Positions 33,417 to 43,671 of a stretch of DNA of 64,000 nt are shown in pieces. Below the pieces are notes generated by a model. That model made no database searches. It was not told the origin of the DNA and saw only the letters and a program-made list of their open reading frames with translations. The position numbers and the translations under genes were made by a program. This DNA comes from an uncultured Muribaculaceae bacterium (GTDB taxonomy: Bacteria; Bacteroidota; Bacteroidia; Bacteroidales; Muribaculaceae), in the NCBI GenBank assembly GCA_910578075.1, contig CAJTPK010000001.1, forward strand, positions 113,867 to 177,866. The letters run 5' to 3'. Position 1 is the stretch's first letter, and every line of letters starts with the position of its first letter.

Positions 33417-35583
33417 GGATGCCGCTGATATTGTGGAGGTAGTCAGCGACTATGTCCATCTTACCAGACGCGGTGCCAACTATATGGGATTGTGTCCGTT
33501 CCACAACGAACGGACACCATCTTTCTCTGTAAACAAGAGAAAAAATTTTTGTTTCTGCTTTTCATGTAAGAAAGGCGGCTCCCCTGTTAATTTCATAATG
33601 GAAAAGGAAGGGCTTTCATATCATGATGCCCTTATGCATCTCGCCCGTAAATACGGGATTGAAGTTCAAGAAAGAGAACTTACCGATGAAGAGCGAGCCG
33701 AACAGTCAGAACGGGAATCCATGCTTGTCGCAAACGAATGGGCGATGCTAAAAATGGAAAACGATATTTTTTCATCTCAAGAAGGCAGAGACATCGGTTT
33801 AAGTTATCTGTATGGAAGAGGTGTCACGGAAGAAGCTGTTAGAAAATTCCACCTCGGATATGCTCTTGATAAAGGGAATGCCCTTACATCAGCCGCCAAA
33901 GCAGCCGGATACGACATAAATATTCTTAAAAATCTCGGACTCGTCGGCACATCCAAGGAGGGACGGGAATACGACCGGTTCAGAGGTCGAGTAATCTTCC
34001 CTATCATAAACTCTGCTGGCAAAGTCATCGCATTCGGTGGACGTGATCTTAAGGGAGGCTTGGCAAAATATATTAATTCCCCAGAATCAATTGTATATAA
34101 AAAAAGCAATGAACTCTATGGAATATACCAGGCCAGAGCTGACATTGTCAAAGAAGATAAATGTTACCTCGTAGAAGGGTATCTTGATGTGATCGGTATG
34201 TGGCAATCAGGAATGCGTAATACTGTCGCATCATCAGGAACAGCACTCACAGATGGGCAGATTGCACTTATACACAGATTCACAGAGAATATAACTCTTA
34301 TATATGATGGCGATGCAGCTGGAATAAAGGCATCTCTAAGAGGAATAGATATGCTGCTCGGCCATAAGATGAAAGTAAAAGTGCTATTACTGCCGGATGG
34401 CGATGACCCGGATTCATTTGCCAGGAAACATACTCCCGAAGAATTCAGGGAATATGTGGCAAAGCACGAGACTGACATAATCCGTTTCAAAGCTCAGGTA
34501 TTGCTTGCTGATATCCGGAAAGATCCCCAGAGAAGGATTGAAGCGGTTAATAGTGTCGTCGAGTCTATAGCTCATATTCCGGATCCGATTTCAAGGGACG
34601 TTTATATACAGGAATGTGGAGCAATACTTGGCATACCGGAAGAAACTATAGCAAAATCTGTTGCAAGAGTAAGAGGCGCACTGGTTGAAAAATGGAAACG
34701 GGAGCGGACGAAAACCGAGTTTCCCTCACCTACTGAACAATCATCAACCTCTATATCAACTTCTGTAAAAGAAACTACGGCTTCCTCCGGGGTGGCTAAC
34801 GATAATAAAGCCACGCCAAACAGGCGCACGGCTGCTTCTCCAATGCTGCCTCTTGAGAAAGTCGTTATAGAGTATTGCATAAAATACGGATTTCTGGAAC
34901 TTTGTTCTGTCATGGAAGATGAATCGGAATTTACCATATCTGTATTAGATTTTGTTTCAGAAGAGCTTGAAGCTGATAATCAAAGTTTTTCAGTTGAGAT
35001 ATTCGGTAAAATATTCTCTCTTCTGAAAGACATGAGATCCGATTTCAAAAATGCATTGTTTTCATTCACTCAAAGACTCAATGAGGATATATCCCGTAGA
35101 CGTCAGGAAGGAATCGATAAAATAGCATCTCAGGACTTATCCGTTGTAGAGATAGAACGTGCTGAAAAGAAGCTGAATGTAGAACTTGAATCGTTTAAAT
35201 CTGAAACCATCAGGGAGTTTTCCAAAGATTACCCAGGAAGACAACTGGCAAGTCATGAAGACGATAATGTCAGAAAAGCTGTAACTGATTTGCTTCGGGA
35301 ACGGCATCAACTCAGCCATATCTATATGAGAGATAATAATGTCGTGGAAAGAGATGAAGATAGACTCGGACAACTTGTTCCCAGAGCAATTACCGAATGG
35401 AAAAGTGAACTCCTGAATCAGAGGTTAAAAGAGCTTTTTACTCAGTTTCACGAAATATCAGGTAAAGGTGACACTGAAACCGAGAGCAAAATAATGATGG
35501 AAATGAATTCCATAATGCGGCTGCGATCACAGGTTGCCAAAGACATCGGTGACAGGATACTCTCTCCCCGCTCACGTAAATAA
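33385..35583 (+). CDS. dnaG: DNA primase, apparently starting at TTG
   Basis: A 732-residue primase that makes RNA primers for the replisome. The N-terminal CHC2 zinc module (CPFHNERTPSF, then CFSCKKGG) is followed by the TOPRIM core (YLVEGYLDVIGMWQSG, LIYDGDAAGIKA) and a helical C-terminal DnaB-interaction region. Family N-termini of the form MID fit TTG-ATA-GAT at 33385, and the codon just before is an in-frame TAA, so no upstream start exists. No ATG lies between the TTG and the zinc motif except ATG of YMGL, which is too late. The start lies inside dapA (32-nt overlap). The ABC ATPase gene follows after 19 nt. Confidence 0.95.
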   Translation: MIDPITAQKIKDAADIVEVVSDYVHLTRRGANYMGLCPFHNERTPSFSVNKRKNFCFCFSCKKGGSPVNFIMEKEGLSYHDALMHLARKYGIEVQERELTDEERAEQSERESMLVANEWAMLKMENDIFSSQEGRDIGLSYLYGRGVTEEAVRKFHLGYALDKGNALTSAAKAAGYDINILKNLGLVGTSKEGREYDRFRGRVIFPIINSAGKVIAFGGRDLKGGLAKYINSPESIVYKKSNELYGIYQARADIVKEDKCYLVEGYLDVIGMWQSGMRNTVASSGTALTDGQIALIHRFTENITLIYDGDAAGIKASLRGIDMLLGHKMKVKVLLLPDGDDPDSFARKHTPEEFREYVAKHETDIIRFKAQVLLADIRKDPQRRIEAVNSVVESIAHIPDPISRDVYIQECGAILGIPEETIAKSVARVRGALVEKWKRERTKTEFPSPTEQSSTSISTSVKETTASSGVANDNKATPNRRTAASPMLPLEKVVIEYCIKYGFLELCSVMEDESEFTISVLDFVSEELEADNQSFSVEIFGKIFSLLKDMRSDFKNALFSFTQRLNEDISRRRQEGIDKIASQDLSVVEIERAEKKLNVELESFKSETIREFSKDYPGRQLASHEDDNVRKAVTDLLRERHQLSHIYMRDNNVVERDEDRLGQLVPRAITEWKSELLNQRLKELFTQFHEISGKGDTETESKIMMEMNSIMRLRSQVAKDIGDRILSPRSRK

Positions 35584-35602
35584 TAACATTAAGTAAAATT
35601 AA

Positions 35603-36523
35603 ATGTCTGTTCTTGAGATTGAAGGCCTTACCAAATATTTTGGAGATCTTCTCGCACTTGACAATGTGCAGATGAACGTTGCTCAAGGTGCCATATGCGG
35701 ACTTCTCGGACCCAATGGTGCCGGTAAGACTACTTTGCTAAGAATTATCAATGGCATCTTGACAAAAGATAGCGGAACTGTTGAAATACTCGGTGAGGAG
35801 GCTTCTTTGCAAACTGCGCGAAAAATTGGTTATATGCCTGAAGAAAGGGGGCTATATGACAACATGACCATAGAGAATCAGATAATGTATTTCGGTCAAC
35901 TCAAAGGAGCTCGCCCACAAAGGATCAGAGAGGTGATGAGAGAATATCTCGATCTTTTTAATTTAAAAGGAAGCGAAAGACGCAAGCTAAAGGAATTATC
36001 AAAAGGGAACCAGCAGAAAGTCCAGATAATATCAACTTTGGTTCATGAGCCACATCTTGTAATCCTCGATGAGCCATTCAGTGGATTTGACCCAATAAAC
36101 GGGCAGCTTCTGCAACAACTTATCGAGCGCCTTCATAATAACGGAACAACAGTAATGCTCTCATCCCATAATATGCACGCCGTAGAAGAGATGTGTGACT
36201 CGATAGCCCTCATAAATCATGGACATCTTCTTCTTGAAGGCAATATCAATGATATTAAAGAGGCAAATAAGAAAGATGAAACAATTATCATAACAACTTC
36301 TCCCCTTCCTCTTTCAAGCATTGGAGAGGCAGGATATGTTGATTGGATAAGACTTGAAAGTTCAATCAAGCAGCGAAAAGGGTATTGCTATAGACTCAAG
36401 AAAGCCCAAGGGATAAATAATATCGATCTACTCAACCAAGTTTCAAAATATAGCGACATATCTCTTTTTGAAGAAGCGCTCCCGTCTCTCAATGATATTT
36501 TCATATCAAAGGTATCAGAGTAA
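35603..36523 (+). CDS. ABC transporter ATP-binding protein (NatA-like)
   Basis: A 306-residue ATPase with one nucleotide-binding domain: Walker A GPNGAGKTT, a signature-like LSKGNQQKVQII, and Walker B LVILDEPFSGFDP. The ~80-residue C-terminal extension after HLLLEGNINDIKE resembles DUF4162, common in exporters of the NatA/CcmA type. It pairs with the permease that starts 58 nt downstream. The substrate is unknown; sodium or antibiotic export are family possibilities only. Confidence 0.92.
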   Translation: MSVLEIEGLTKYFGDLLALDNVQMNVAQGAICGLLGPNGAGKTTLLRIINGILTKDSGTVEILGEEASLQTARKIGYMPEERGLYDNMTIENQIMYFGQLKGARPQRIREVMREYLDLFNLKGSERRKLKELSKGNQQKVQIISTLVHEPHLVILDEPFSGFDPINGQLLQQLIERLHNNGTTVMLSSHNMHAVEEMCDSIALINHGHLLLEGNINDIKEANKKDETIIITTSPLPLSSIGEAGYVDWIRLESSIKQRKGYCYRLKKAQGINNIDLLNQVSKYSDISLFEEALPSLNDIFISKVSE

Positions 36524-36540
36524 TATACTGTGCTCAGACA

Positions 36541-36561
36541 TTGGAATGCCTTGCATTCCAA
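36541..36561 (+). repeat. intercistronic 9-bp hairpin
   Basis: A perfect inverted repeat (TTGGAATGC-CTT-GCATTCCAA) between the ABC ATPase and permease genes, without a T-run. It may tune mRNA stability or relative expression rather than terminate. Confidence 0.45.
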
Positions 36562-36580
36562 TCAAAACAAAAGAAATAAT

Positions 36581-37480
36581 ATGAATCAATTATCTCTTAT
36601 AATAAAAAATGAATATCTCACAGATGTGAGATCAAAATCATTTTGGATAGGCACTATCCTCGTGCCAATTCTATTTATTGCATTTGGAATTTTCATAGGC
36701 ATCATGATGCAAGACTCTGAGGCGACTCAGAAAATGGCGAATCCGGCAGCTCCTGATCCGGATGATATGACAGGTTTGCAAGTTCTCGGGATGCTGACAG
36801 GAATATTTCTTGCCATGTTCCTTATGATATATGGAGCCCAGATTTTCAATAAAGTTAAAAAAGAGAAATGCAATAGGATAATGGAAGTGCTCGCCACATG
36901 TGTTACCGGACGGACCATGATGCTTGGCAAAATCATATCTGTCGGGCTACTCGGTTTCACTCAACTTCTGATCTGGGCAGGACTCATTATTTTAGGTTGC
37001 ATTACAATGGTAACTGTTTTTAATCCTGACATACCATGGGATATGCTTAATGACATTAGCGTATACATGGCTATAGGCTGGTCAATATTATTCTTTGTAG
37101 GGGGATATATATTTTATGGAGCAATATATGCAGCCTGCGGTGCCATAACAGATAAAGACAATGAAAACCAAGGATACATGACACTTATAACATTCATGCT
37201 GCTTGGCTCATTCTATATAGGCGAATTTGCCGTCAATCACCCTTCAAACGCATTTGTCGTATTCTGCTCTTTCTTCCCATTCACATCACCAACTATATCT
37301 GCTGTAAATGCAATAGCACAGAATGTACCAACATGGCAATCTATTGTCTCACTTGTCATTTTATACGCATTTGCTGCACTTTCAGTGATGTTTGCCGGAA
37401 AAATTTACACATCTTCATTGCTAATGAAAGGTAAAAAATTCAGTCCCAAGGACCTTCTTCTGTTTATGAAGATGAAATAG
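36581..37480 (+). CDS. ABC transporter permease (ABC-2 type, NatB-like)
   Basis: A 299-residue ABC-2 membrane subunit with about six transmembrane helices: an N-terminal one (SFWIGTILVPILFIAFGIFIG), then a periplasmic region, then a cluster beginning at VLGMLTGIFLAMFLMIYGAQ. The conserved VKKEKCNRIMEVLATCVT segment before the helical bundle is typical of NatB-type permeases. I chose the ATG at 36581 (MNQLSLIIKNEYLTDVRSKS) rather than the GTG at 36530, because the preceding 17 codons encode the intercistronic hairpin. It acts with the ATPase upstream and ends the operon. Confidence 0.9.
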   Translation: MNQLSLIIKNEYLTDVRSKSFWIGTILVPILFIAFGIFIGIMMQDSEATQKMANPAAPDPDDMTGLQVLGMLTGIFLAMFLMIYGAQIFNKVKKEKCNRIMEVLATCVTGRTMMLGKIISVGLLGFTQLLIWAGLIILGCITMVTVFNPDIPWDMLNDISVYMAIGWSILFFVGGYIFYGAIYAACGAITDKDNENQGYMTLITFMLLGSFYIGEFAVNHPSNAFVVFCSFFPFTSPTISAVNAIAQNVPTWQSIVSLVILYAFAALSVMFAGKIYTSSLLMKGKKFSPKDLLLFMKMK

Positions 37481-37503
37481 CACAAACCGGACATGATACT
37501 GAA

Positions 37504-38424
37504 TTAGAAGTCGGAGATTAATTTTCTGACTTCATTGCAGAAATCATCATCCGATAATTCCCAGGGGAGCCAATTGATTTTGGTTCCCCTTTTTTCCATC
37601 CCACGAAACCATGTCATTTGGCGTTTGGCAAACTGATGTATTGCAGTTTCAAGAGAGGTAAACATATCTTCATACGATAGTTTACCAATAATATACAATG
37701 TGACGAACTTATACTCAAGTCCGTAATAGATCAGATCCTCGGCAGGGATACCCGAATCAAGAAGAGATCTTACTTCCGAAACCATTCCCTCTTCAAGTCT
37801 TGAACGCAGCCTCTGGGTAATCCTGCTGCGTCTGACATCTCTGGGCAAATCGATGCCAATAACCAACGATCTAAGTGGGATAGCGCTATCTTTACGCGCA
37901 TGAACCGCAACATCAGGATTATTTCTATAATAATCCTCAATCTCTATTGCCCGAATCGCTCTCTTCACTGTATCAACATCAGTGATATTATGAAGCGACT
38001 TATATGTTTTTAATATGTTCTCAAGTTCTTGAAGAGATTTACCTGACAATGAATCTCTTAACACCTTGTTTTCAGGAACATCAGGCAGCTTGATTCCATT
38101 AAGCGCATTTTCAATATACATGCCCGTACCACCGCATATTATGGGCAATTTACCCTTATTTTTAACGAAAGCGAGTGCCTGATTAAAATCTTTAAGATAT
38201 TGATAAAGATTATACTTGCTGCCGGCAGGCATAATATCAATCAAATGGTATGGTATTTCCTCATATTCGTTGAGGTCTTTACCGGTTCCGATTGTCATTC
38301 CCCTATAAACCTGACGGGAATCAGCCGATAAAATCTCACCATTAAAAAGTCTTGCCAACGACACCGCTCTTCGCGTCTTTCCGCTTGCTGTTGGACCAAC
38401 TATTGCGATGGTATCTAATTCCAT
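37504..38424 (-). CDS. miaA: tRNA dimethylallyltransferase
   Basis: A 306-residue enzyme that isopentenylates A37 of tRNAs reading UNN codons. The P-loop GPTASGKTRRA, ADSRQVYRGMTIGTGK, GGTGMYIENALNG and the C-terminal KRQMTWFRGM are all present. The length is typical. It overlaps the stop codon of the upstream unknown membrane protein by 10 nt, so the two are co-expressed. Convergent with the ABC permease gene. Confidence 0.96.
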   Translation of the reverse strand: MELDTIAIVGPTASGKTRRAVSLARLFNGEILSADSRQVYRGMTIGTGKDLNEYEEIPYHLIDIMPAGSKYNLYQYLKDFNQALAFVKNKGKLPIICGGTGMYIENALNGIKLPDVPENKVLRDSLSGKSLQELENILKTYKSLHNITDVDTVKRAIRAIEIEDYYRNNPDVAVHARKDSAIPLRSLVIGIDLPRDVRRSRITQRLRSRLEEGMVSEVRSLLDSGIPAEDLIYYGLEYKFVTLYIIGKLSYEDMFTSLETAIHQFAKRQMTWFRGMEKRGTKINWLPWELSDDDFCNEVRKLISDF

Positions 38425-39776
38425 TGGTTAGCTTTCTTATTATCTTTCCCTCCTGTTACGCTCCTGAACCATTTTTTCAGCCTATACATAGGTGTATCAG
38501 AATTGAATAATGATATACGTATCCATTTATCATCTTGAAAATCAAGATTCGATTCTCTTACCTCCTTTAATGTAAATGTCGGTCTGTACGATCTCAATTT
38601 ATTCTTACGGAATCCCCTCTCGTCAAAAATCTTATATGTAAGCATTATTGTCGCGAGGCGAGTAATATCCGAAACACATATTCGCGCAAGATTACCGGGA
38701 TTGAACGAATAAACTCTTTTCAGATCTTCAAACGACATCCATTCGCCATCTACATTCAACTCCGGATAATCTTCCGGATTACCATCAAGATAATAGAAAT
38801 ATCTTAACAAAGAATGTCTTTCCATATCCAGCATCTTTCGTCCGAAGAAGAAACGGAGTTCACCGTTATTAACACCGGTCATACGGCGTATGATGTTGGT
38901 TACTTCAGGGATAGTAATACCGTTGACAGACCTCTTTGTAAAGAATGGAGTGTCAATTACTGGTTTAAACGGCATTCTTGGATCCGCTGTGTTAAAATTC
39001 ATAAAAACATGCTCTTTGCATATTACGTAATAACGTATATATGTCTTGGCAGTCATGTCTCTGAGTTCCTCCTGCGTGATGATCTCATTATTCTCCCGCA
39101 TGTCAAGATATAGATTATAATATCTTATTATAAAATATATCTCATCAAGTATAAAGATTATAATGGTAAGCCATATGAATACATACCAGTCTCTGCTATT
39201 AACATCGGTATTGACATAGAAAAACAGATAGTAACACCATATAATTGCAGTTACTACACCAAACAATACCATAAGATTGCGCAACTGCAGGTGCGATTCA
39301 TATGATAGTATGCCTCCAAGCTTACCTCTTTCCCTTGAATCCCCATACTGGAGCTTACAATCCACACATATGCTTAGCTTGCTACTTCTCAAATAAATAA
39401 CAATCATTACAAGAAAGCATATCGGGCATAACATTAATGAAGGAATATATGGATGGGAGAAAAAGGTAAATTCAGGTGGCAGCCATATTATACCCCATAT
39501 ATATAGAATATTTAATACAATGCTCGTGAATGAATAGGCTATAAGACAAAAGAAAATTGAATAAGACACCACCATGCAGGATGAGTTCTTACTCAATTTA
39601 TTATTATAAAGTATAGTATATAGAAATGCAGCTGCCACCAGCGCCACAATTGGAGAAAAATAGAATGGCAGAAGCGTTGAAAATGCAAGAACACCGACAA
39701 CAGTGAGCAGACCAACTGAAAGATTCTTCCAGAAGGTATATAACTGCAAACTGCTGATTTTTCCTAAATCTTGCAT
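38415..39776 (-). CDS. unrecognised multi-pass membrane protein
   Basis: A 453-residue protein I cannot assign. It has about four N-terminal transmembrane helices (about residues 18-62, 67-96, 110-128), a Cys-containing segment (SICVDCKLQYGDSRERGKLG), then two more helices (MVLFGVVTAIIWCYYLFFYV and WYVFIWLTIIIFILDEIYFI). The C-terminal ~230 residues are soluble and basic at the end. The CxxC plus GDSRERGKLG block looks like a conserved motif. It overlaps miaA by 10 nt. Nothing links it to tRNA modification beyond position. Confidence 0.8.
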   Translation of the reverse strand: MQDLGKISSLQLYTFWKNLSVGLLTVVGVLAFSTLLPFYFSPIVALVAAAFLYTILYNNKLSKNSSCMVVSYSIFFCLIAYSFTSIVLNILYIWGIIWLPPEFTFFSHPYIPSLMLCPICFLVMIVIYLRSSKLSICVDCKLQYGDSRERGKLGGILSYESHLQLRNLMVLFGVVTAIIWCYYLFFYVNTDVNSRDWYVFIWLTIIIFILDEIYFIIRYYNLYLDMRENNEIITQEELRDMTAKTYIRYYVICKEHVFMNFNTADPRMPFKPVIDTPFFTKRSVNGITIPEVTNIIRRMTGVNNGELRFFFGRKMLDMERHSLLRYFYYLDGNPEDYPELNVDGEWMSFEDLKRVYSFNPGNLARICVSDITRLATIMLTYKIFDERGFRKNKLRSYRPTFTLKEVRESNLDFQDDKWIRISLFNSDTPMYRLKKWFRSVTGGKDNKKANQWN

Positions 39777-39824
39777 TTGATCTTATATCTATCTTTAATA
39801 AAACGTTATTTAACTATAATATTA

Positions 39825-42017
39825 TTATTTCATCAGATGAAAATTAAGAAAATCTTCTATCTTCTTGAAGAGCATAACACGAGCGTTACACATACCGAGA
39901 CTATGTTCGAATCCAGTCAACGCCATCATGTCAAATACCTTGCCTTCGTAGTTCAATTTGGAAGAATACTTCAGCGTATTATAAAAATGCACGTTGTCAT
40001 CACTTGTTCCTGACATTATTAACAGACGGGAATTCATATTTGGAGTATGCGTCAAAGCAGATGATTTTGTATACCCGTTCTCATTCTGTTGTGGAGTACT
40101 CATATACCTTTCGGTATAGATCGAATCATAATATCTCCAATCTGTCACCGGTGCCATCGCAACTCCTGTCTTGAATGGCGTATTCACAGCAGATAGCTCC
40201 ATTAATGTCATATAACCACCGTAACTCCAGCCAAAGCAACCTACTCTCTTTTCATCAATATAAGGAAGAGAAGCGAAATATTTTGCAGCCGCTATCTGAT
40301 CTTGAGTTTCATACTCACCAAGATGACGATATACTGAATGAGCCCATTCTCTTGATCGATATCCTGTCCCCCTGCCATCAACAGCCGCTACTATATATCC
40401 TTTCGATGCCAGATAATACACACCTTCCATCTTCCATCGATTGGCAACTTCTTGTGAATCCGGCCCATTATATTGCGTCATAAGCAATGGATACTTTTTA
40501 GAAGGGTCAAAGTCGACAGGTTTGATAATATAGGCATTCATTTCTACCCCATCGCTATTTTTTACCTTTAATAATTCCTTGCGAGGTGCCGAGGAGTATT
40601 TAGATGCGTATGCAGAATTAGTCTCAATATCCTTAACCAAAGTTCCTTTAGATGTGCGGATAGAATATTGATTTGGAGTGGTTATATTACTATATGTTCT
40701 TACATAATAGTCTTTGTCTGCACTGAATGATGCATTCTCAAAACCATCAATATCATTTAACGTCACTATAACGCCCTTGGGGTCAACCCTCAATACGTTC
40801 CGGTTTACTGCGCCTCTTATAGTGGACTGGACGAAATGACAACCTGTTTTTGCGGATTTTCCGTAATATTGAGTGACATTCCATTCTCCCTTCGTAAGAG
40901 TTTTAATTAACGATCCGTTGTAATCATATTCATATAAATGACAATAGCCGGTTCTTTCACTACCTATGACAAAAGTTTTGTTGCCATATTTCACCATCTG
41001 ATATGCTGACGGACTGAGCCATGCTGAGCTCTTCTCTTCAAGTATTTGGGTAGCGACAGTAGAACCGGGATTAACACGGAACAGACGAAGATGATTCTGA
41101 TCTCTGTTTAGTAGCATGACCATTAGCTGAGAACCGTTGCCATCATATTCCATCGAAGGAACATACTCCGGACCAATAGGTAGATCCATCTTTTTTGTAG
41201 TCCTGTTGTCTATATTATAAACATGCACGCTCACAGATACATTAGGATAACCTGCAAGAGGATATTTATAGGTATATTGAGCAGGATAAGGATCTGAAAG
41301 CGGATCGCTGTCACAGAAACTTTTGTAATTGTCGAAAGAATAAGTTGGCACCTCCGACTCATCAAAACGCATATAAGCAACTGATGTGTCATCTCCATTC
41401 CATCGGATGGTGTTTACAACCCCGAATTCCTCTTCATAACTCCAATCCGATACTCCATTGATAATTTTGTTAACCGCGCCATCAGACGTAATCGGCTTGT
41501 CAGTGTCGTAGTCAAGATTGGAAATATAGATATTGTTATCGCGGACATACGCCACCATGCGGCCGTCATGCGACATAACCGCACCTCTTTGTGCTCCATT
41601 GGCTGAAACACGTTTTAGAGTCGACCGCATAGTGTCATATACATAATACTGAGCTGTAAATGAATGCCGGTATATCTTATTCACATCATTCCAGAGAAGA
41701 ATCTTACGGCCATTGTCACTGACAGCATAGCCATCAAAAGAATCTATTTTTAAATCTCCTTTGATGCCATCAAGACTGAATAACGTACCGGTTTTCTTGC
41801 CGCTCTTATATTCAAAAATATCGATAGAGCGACTATCTTCACTGATGGCTGAATAAGTCATGCCATCAGCAAGGGGACGCATCTCCTTTATCGATAAGGG
41901 CGCATTATGTCCCGGTGTAATGTAATCTTCAATGGTAAGTGCCTGCAATCCCGTACCTCCTGTAGCTACAGAAGCGAAAACCACAAGCGAACTTGCTATA
42001 TATCTTTTAGTGTCCAT
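39825..42017 (-). CDS. exported dipeptidyl peptidase IV (S9B family)
   Basis: A 730-residue serine exopeptidase that removes X-Pro or X-Ala dipeptides. An N-terminal β-propeller contains the substrate-anchoring Glu pair in SDWSYEEEFGV. The C-terminal α/β-hydrolase domain has nucleophile S598 in GWSYGGYMTL, the Asp in GTSDDNVHF, and the His in GFEHSLGM. The ATG at 42017 gives a signal peptide (MDTKRYIASSLVVFASVATG); the upstream ATG at 42053 would spoil it. The gene lies 49 nt downstream of proS. With the M13, M16 and M3 enzymes it adds to a protein-scavenging profile. Confidence 0.95.
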   Translation of the reverse strand: MDTKRYIASSLVVFASVATGGTGLQALTIEDYITPGHNAPLSIKEMRPLADGMTYSAISEDSRSIDIFEYKSGKKTGTLFSLDGIKGDLKIDSFDGYAVSDNGRKILLWNDVNKIYRHSFTAQYYVYDTMRSTLKRVSANGAQRGAVMSHDGRMVAYVRDNNIYISNLDYDTDKPITSDGAVNKIINGVSDWSYEEEFGVVNTIRWNGDDTSVAYMRFDESEVPTYSFDNYKSFCDSDPLSDPYPAQYTYKYPLAGYPNVSVSVHVYNIDNRTTKKMDLPIGPEYVPSMEYDGNGSQLMVMLLNRDQNHLRLFRVNPGSTVATQILEEKSSAWLSPSAYQMVKYGNKTFVIGSERTGYCHLYEYDYNGSLIKTLTKGEWNVTQYYGKSAKTGCHFVQSTIRGAVNRNVLRVDPKGVIVTLNDIDGFENASFSADKDYYVRTYSNITTPNQYSIRTSKGTLVKDIETNSAYASKYSSAPRKELLKVKNSDGVEMNAYIIKPVDFDPSKKYPLLMTQYNGPDSQEVANRWKMEGVYYLASKGYIVAAVDGRGTGYRSREWAHSVYRHLGEYETQDQIAAAKYFASLPYIDEKRVGCFGWSYGGYMTLMELSAVNTPFKTGVAMAPVTDWRYYDSIYTERYMSTPQQNENGYTKSSALTHTPNMNSRLLIMSGTSDDNVHFYNTLKYSSKLNYEGKVFDMMALTGFEHSLGMCNARVMLFKKIEDFLNFHLMK

Positions 42018-42066
42018 GACCTCTCTTGGATAAAATATATTATTACCAGACAATCATTTGTCCTTA

Positions 42067-43548
42067 TCAATATGATCGTGCAAAAATCACACGCTGTGAA
42101 GATGGTTTGCCTGTAACCATGCAGACTCCGGGAGTCTTGTCTCCATCAAATGGTATGCAGCGGATAGTAGCCTTTGTCTCTTCCTTAATCTTCTCTTCAG
42201 TTTCGGTTGTTCCATCCCAGTGGGCAAGTATGAACCCGCCATTCTCAATTTTTTCCTTGAATTCTTCGTAAGTATCAGCCGTAGTGGTTTTCGATTCCCT
42301 CATATTTTTGGCCTTTACAAAAAGATTATTCTGGATATCATCGAGTAGACGTACCACTTCATCCGCAATTCCATCAAAAGATACTGTTTCTTTTTCAAGA
42401 GTGTCACGACGCATCAATTCCACAGTTCCTTCTTCAAGATCTCTTTGACCGATAGCGAGACGTACGGGAACGCCCTTTACTTCATAGTCAGCAAATTTAA
42501 ATCCGGGACGACGGTTGTCGGCATCATCATATTTTACACTTATTCCTCTTGACCTCAATTCCTTTACAAGCGGTTCAACTTTCTCTGAAATGGCTTTCAA
42601 TCCCTCCTCATTCTTATAAATAGGAACAATAACAACCTGTATAGGCGCAAGCTTCGGAGGCAGAACAAGTCCATTGTCATCACTATGAGTCATTATCAAC
42701 GCACCCATAAGCCTTGTTGAGACGCCCCATGATGTGGCCCATACATACTCAGGCTTGTTCTCTTTATTCATAAAGGTAACGTCGAAGGCTTTTGCAAAAT
42801 TCTGACCCAGGAAGTGAGAGGTGCCCGACTGAAGAGCTTTGCCGTCCTGCATCATTGCCTCAATAGTATATGTGTCAAGAGCTCCTGCAAAACGTTCATT
42901 AGGTGACTTAACACCCTTTACAACTGGCACTGCCATATATTTCTCCGCGAACTCCCCATATACATCAAGCATCTTGCGTGCCTCGGTCTCTGCCTCCTCT
43001 TTAGTTGCATGGGCAGTATGACCCTCTTGCCAGAGGAATTCAGCGGTTCTGAGGAACATGCGTGTACGCATCTCCCATCTGAATACATTTGCCCACTGGT
43101 TTACAAGAATTGGAAGATCACGGTATGAGTGAATCCAGTTCTTGTATGTATTCCATATTATGGTTTCCGATGTAGGACGAATGATAAGCTCTTCCTCAAG
43201 ACGCGCTGCAGGATCAACCACGACACCATTCCCTTCGGGATCATTCTTCAGACGGTAATGTGTCACAACGGCACACTCTTTTGCAAACCCCTCGACATGA
43301 TCCGCTTCACGGCTAAGAAACGATTTAGGTATCAGCAATGGGAAATATGCGTTCTGATGACCTGTTTCCTTAAACATATCATCAAGCTGACGCTGCATCT
43401 TTTCCCATATTGCATATCCGTAAGGTTTAATCACCATACATCCTCTCACGGCTGACTGCTCTGCAAGATCTGCTTTGACAACCAGCTCGTTATACCACTG
43501 TGAATAATTATCTGATCGTTTTGTAAAATTCTTTAGTTCTTTTGCCAT
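42067..43548 (-). CDS. proS: prolyl-tRNA synthetase (eukaryote/archaea-like short type)
   Basis: A 493-residue class II aminoacyl-tRNA synthetase. Motif 2/3 regions are seen in ANVFRWEMRTRMFLRTAEF, LWQEGHTAHAT and SGTSHFLGQNFAKAF. It lacks the editing insertion of the ~570-residue bacterial type and carries the extra C-terminal domain ending in a tyrosine (RVIFARSY), as in archaeal-type ProRS. This type is normal in Bacteroidetes. A -7-like element (CAAAGTTA at 43633-43640 on the minus strand) lies upstream. It is likely followed by the DPP IV gene in the same transcript. Confidence 0.96.
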   Translation of the reverse strand: MAKELKNFTKRSDNYSQWYNELVVKADLAEQSAVRGCMVIKPYGYAIWEKMQRQLDDMFKETGHQNAYFPLLIPKSFLSREADHVEGFAKECAVVTHYRLKNDPEGNGVVVDPAARLEEELIIRPTSETIIWNTYKNWIHSYRDLPILVNQWANVFRWEMRTRMFLRTAEFLWQEGHTAHATKEEAETEARKMLDVYGEFAEKYMAVPVVKGVKSPNERFAGALDTYTIEAMMQDGKALQSGTSHFLGQNFAKAFDVTFMNKENKPEYVWATSWGVSTRLMGALIMTHSDDNGLVLPPKLAPIQVVIVPIYKNEEGLKAISEKVEPLVKELRSRGISVKYDDADNRRPGFKFADYEVKGVPVRLAIGQRDLEEGTVELMRRDTLEKETVSFDGIADEVVRLLDDIQNNLFVKAKNMRESKTTTADTYEEFKEKIENGGFILAHWDGTTETEEKIKEETKATIRCIPFDGDKTPGVCMVTGKPSSQRVIFARSY

Positions 43549-43632
43549 GATTATGGAAAATTTATATCATTGAAATTTTTATCGTAATAAATGCGCACAT
43601 CATCCACACGCTACGGATGACACACTAACATG

Positions 43633-43640
43633 CAAAGTTA
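43633..43640 (-). promoter_or_regulatory. -7 promoter element of proS
   Basis: CAAAGTTA reads TAACTTTG on the minus strand and matches TAnnTTTG, 84 nt from the ATG. No clear -33 box is visible. Confidence 0.3.
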
Positions 43641-43671
43641 CAAAATAATCATGAGAACGTAACATAAAAAA

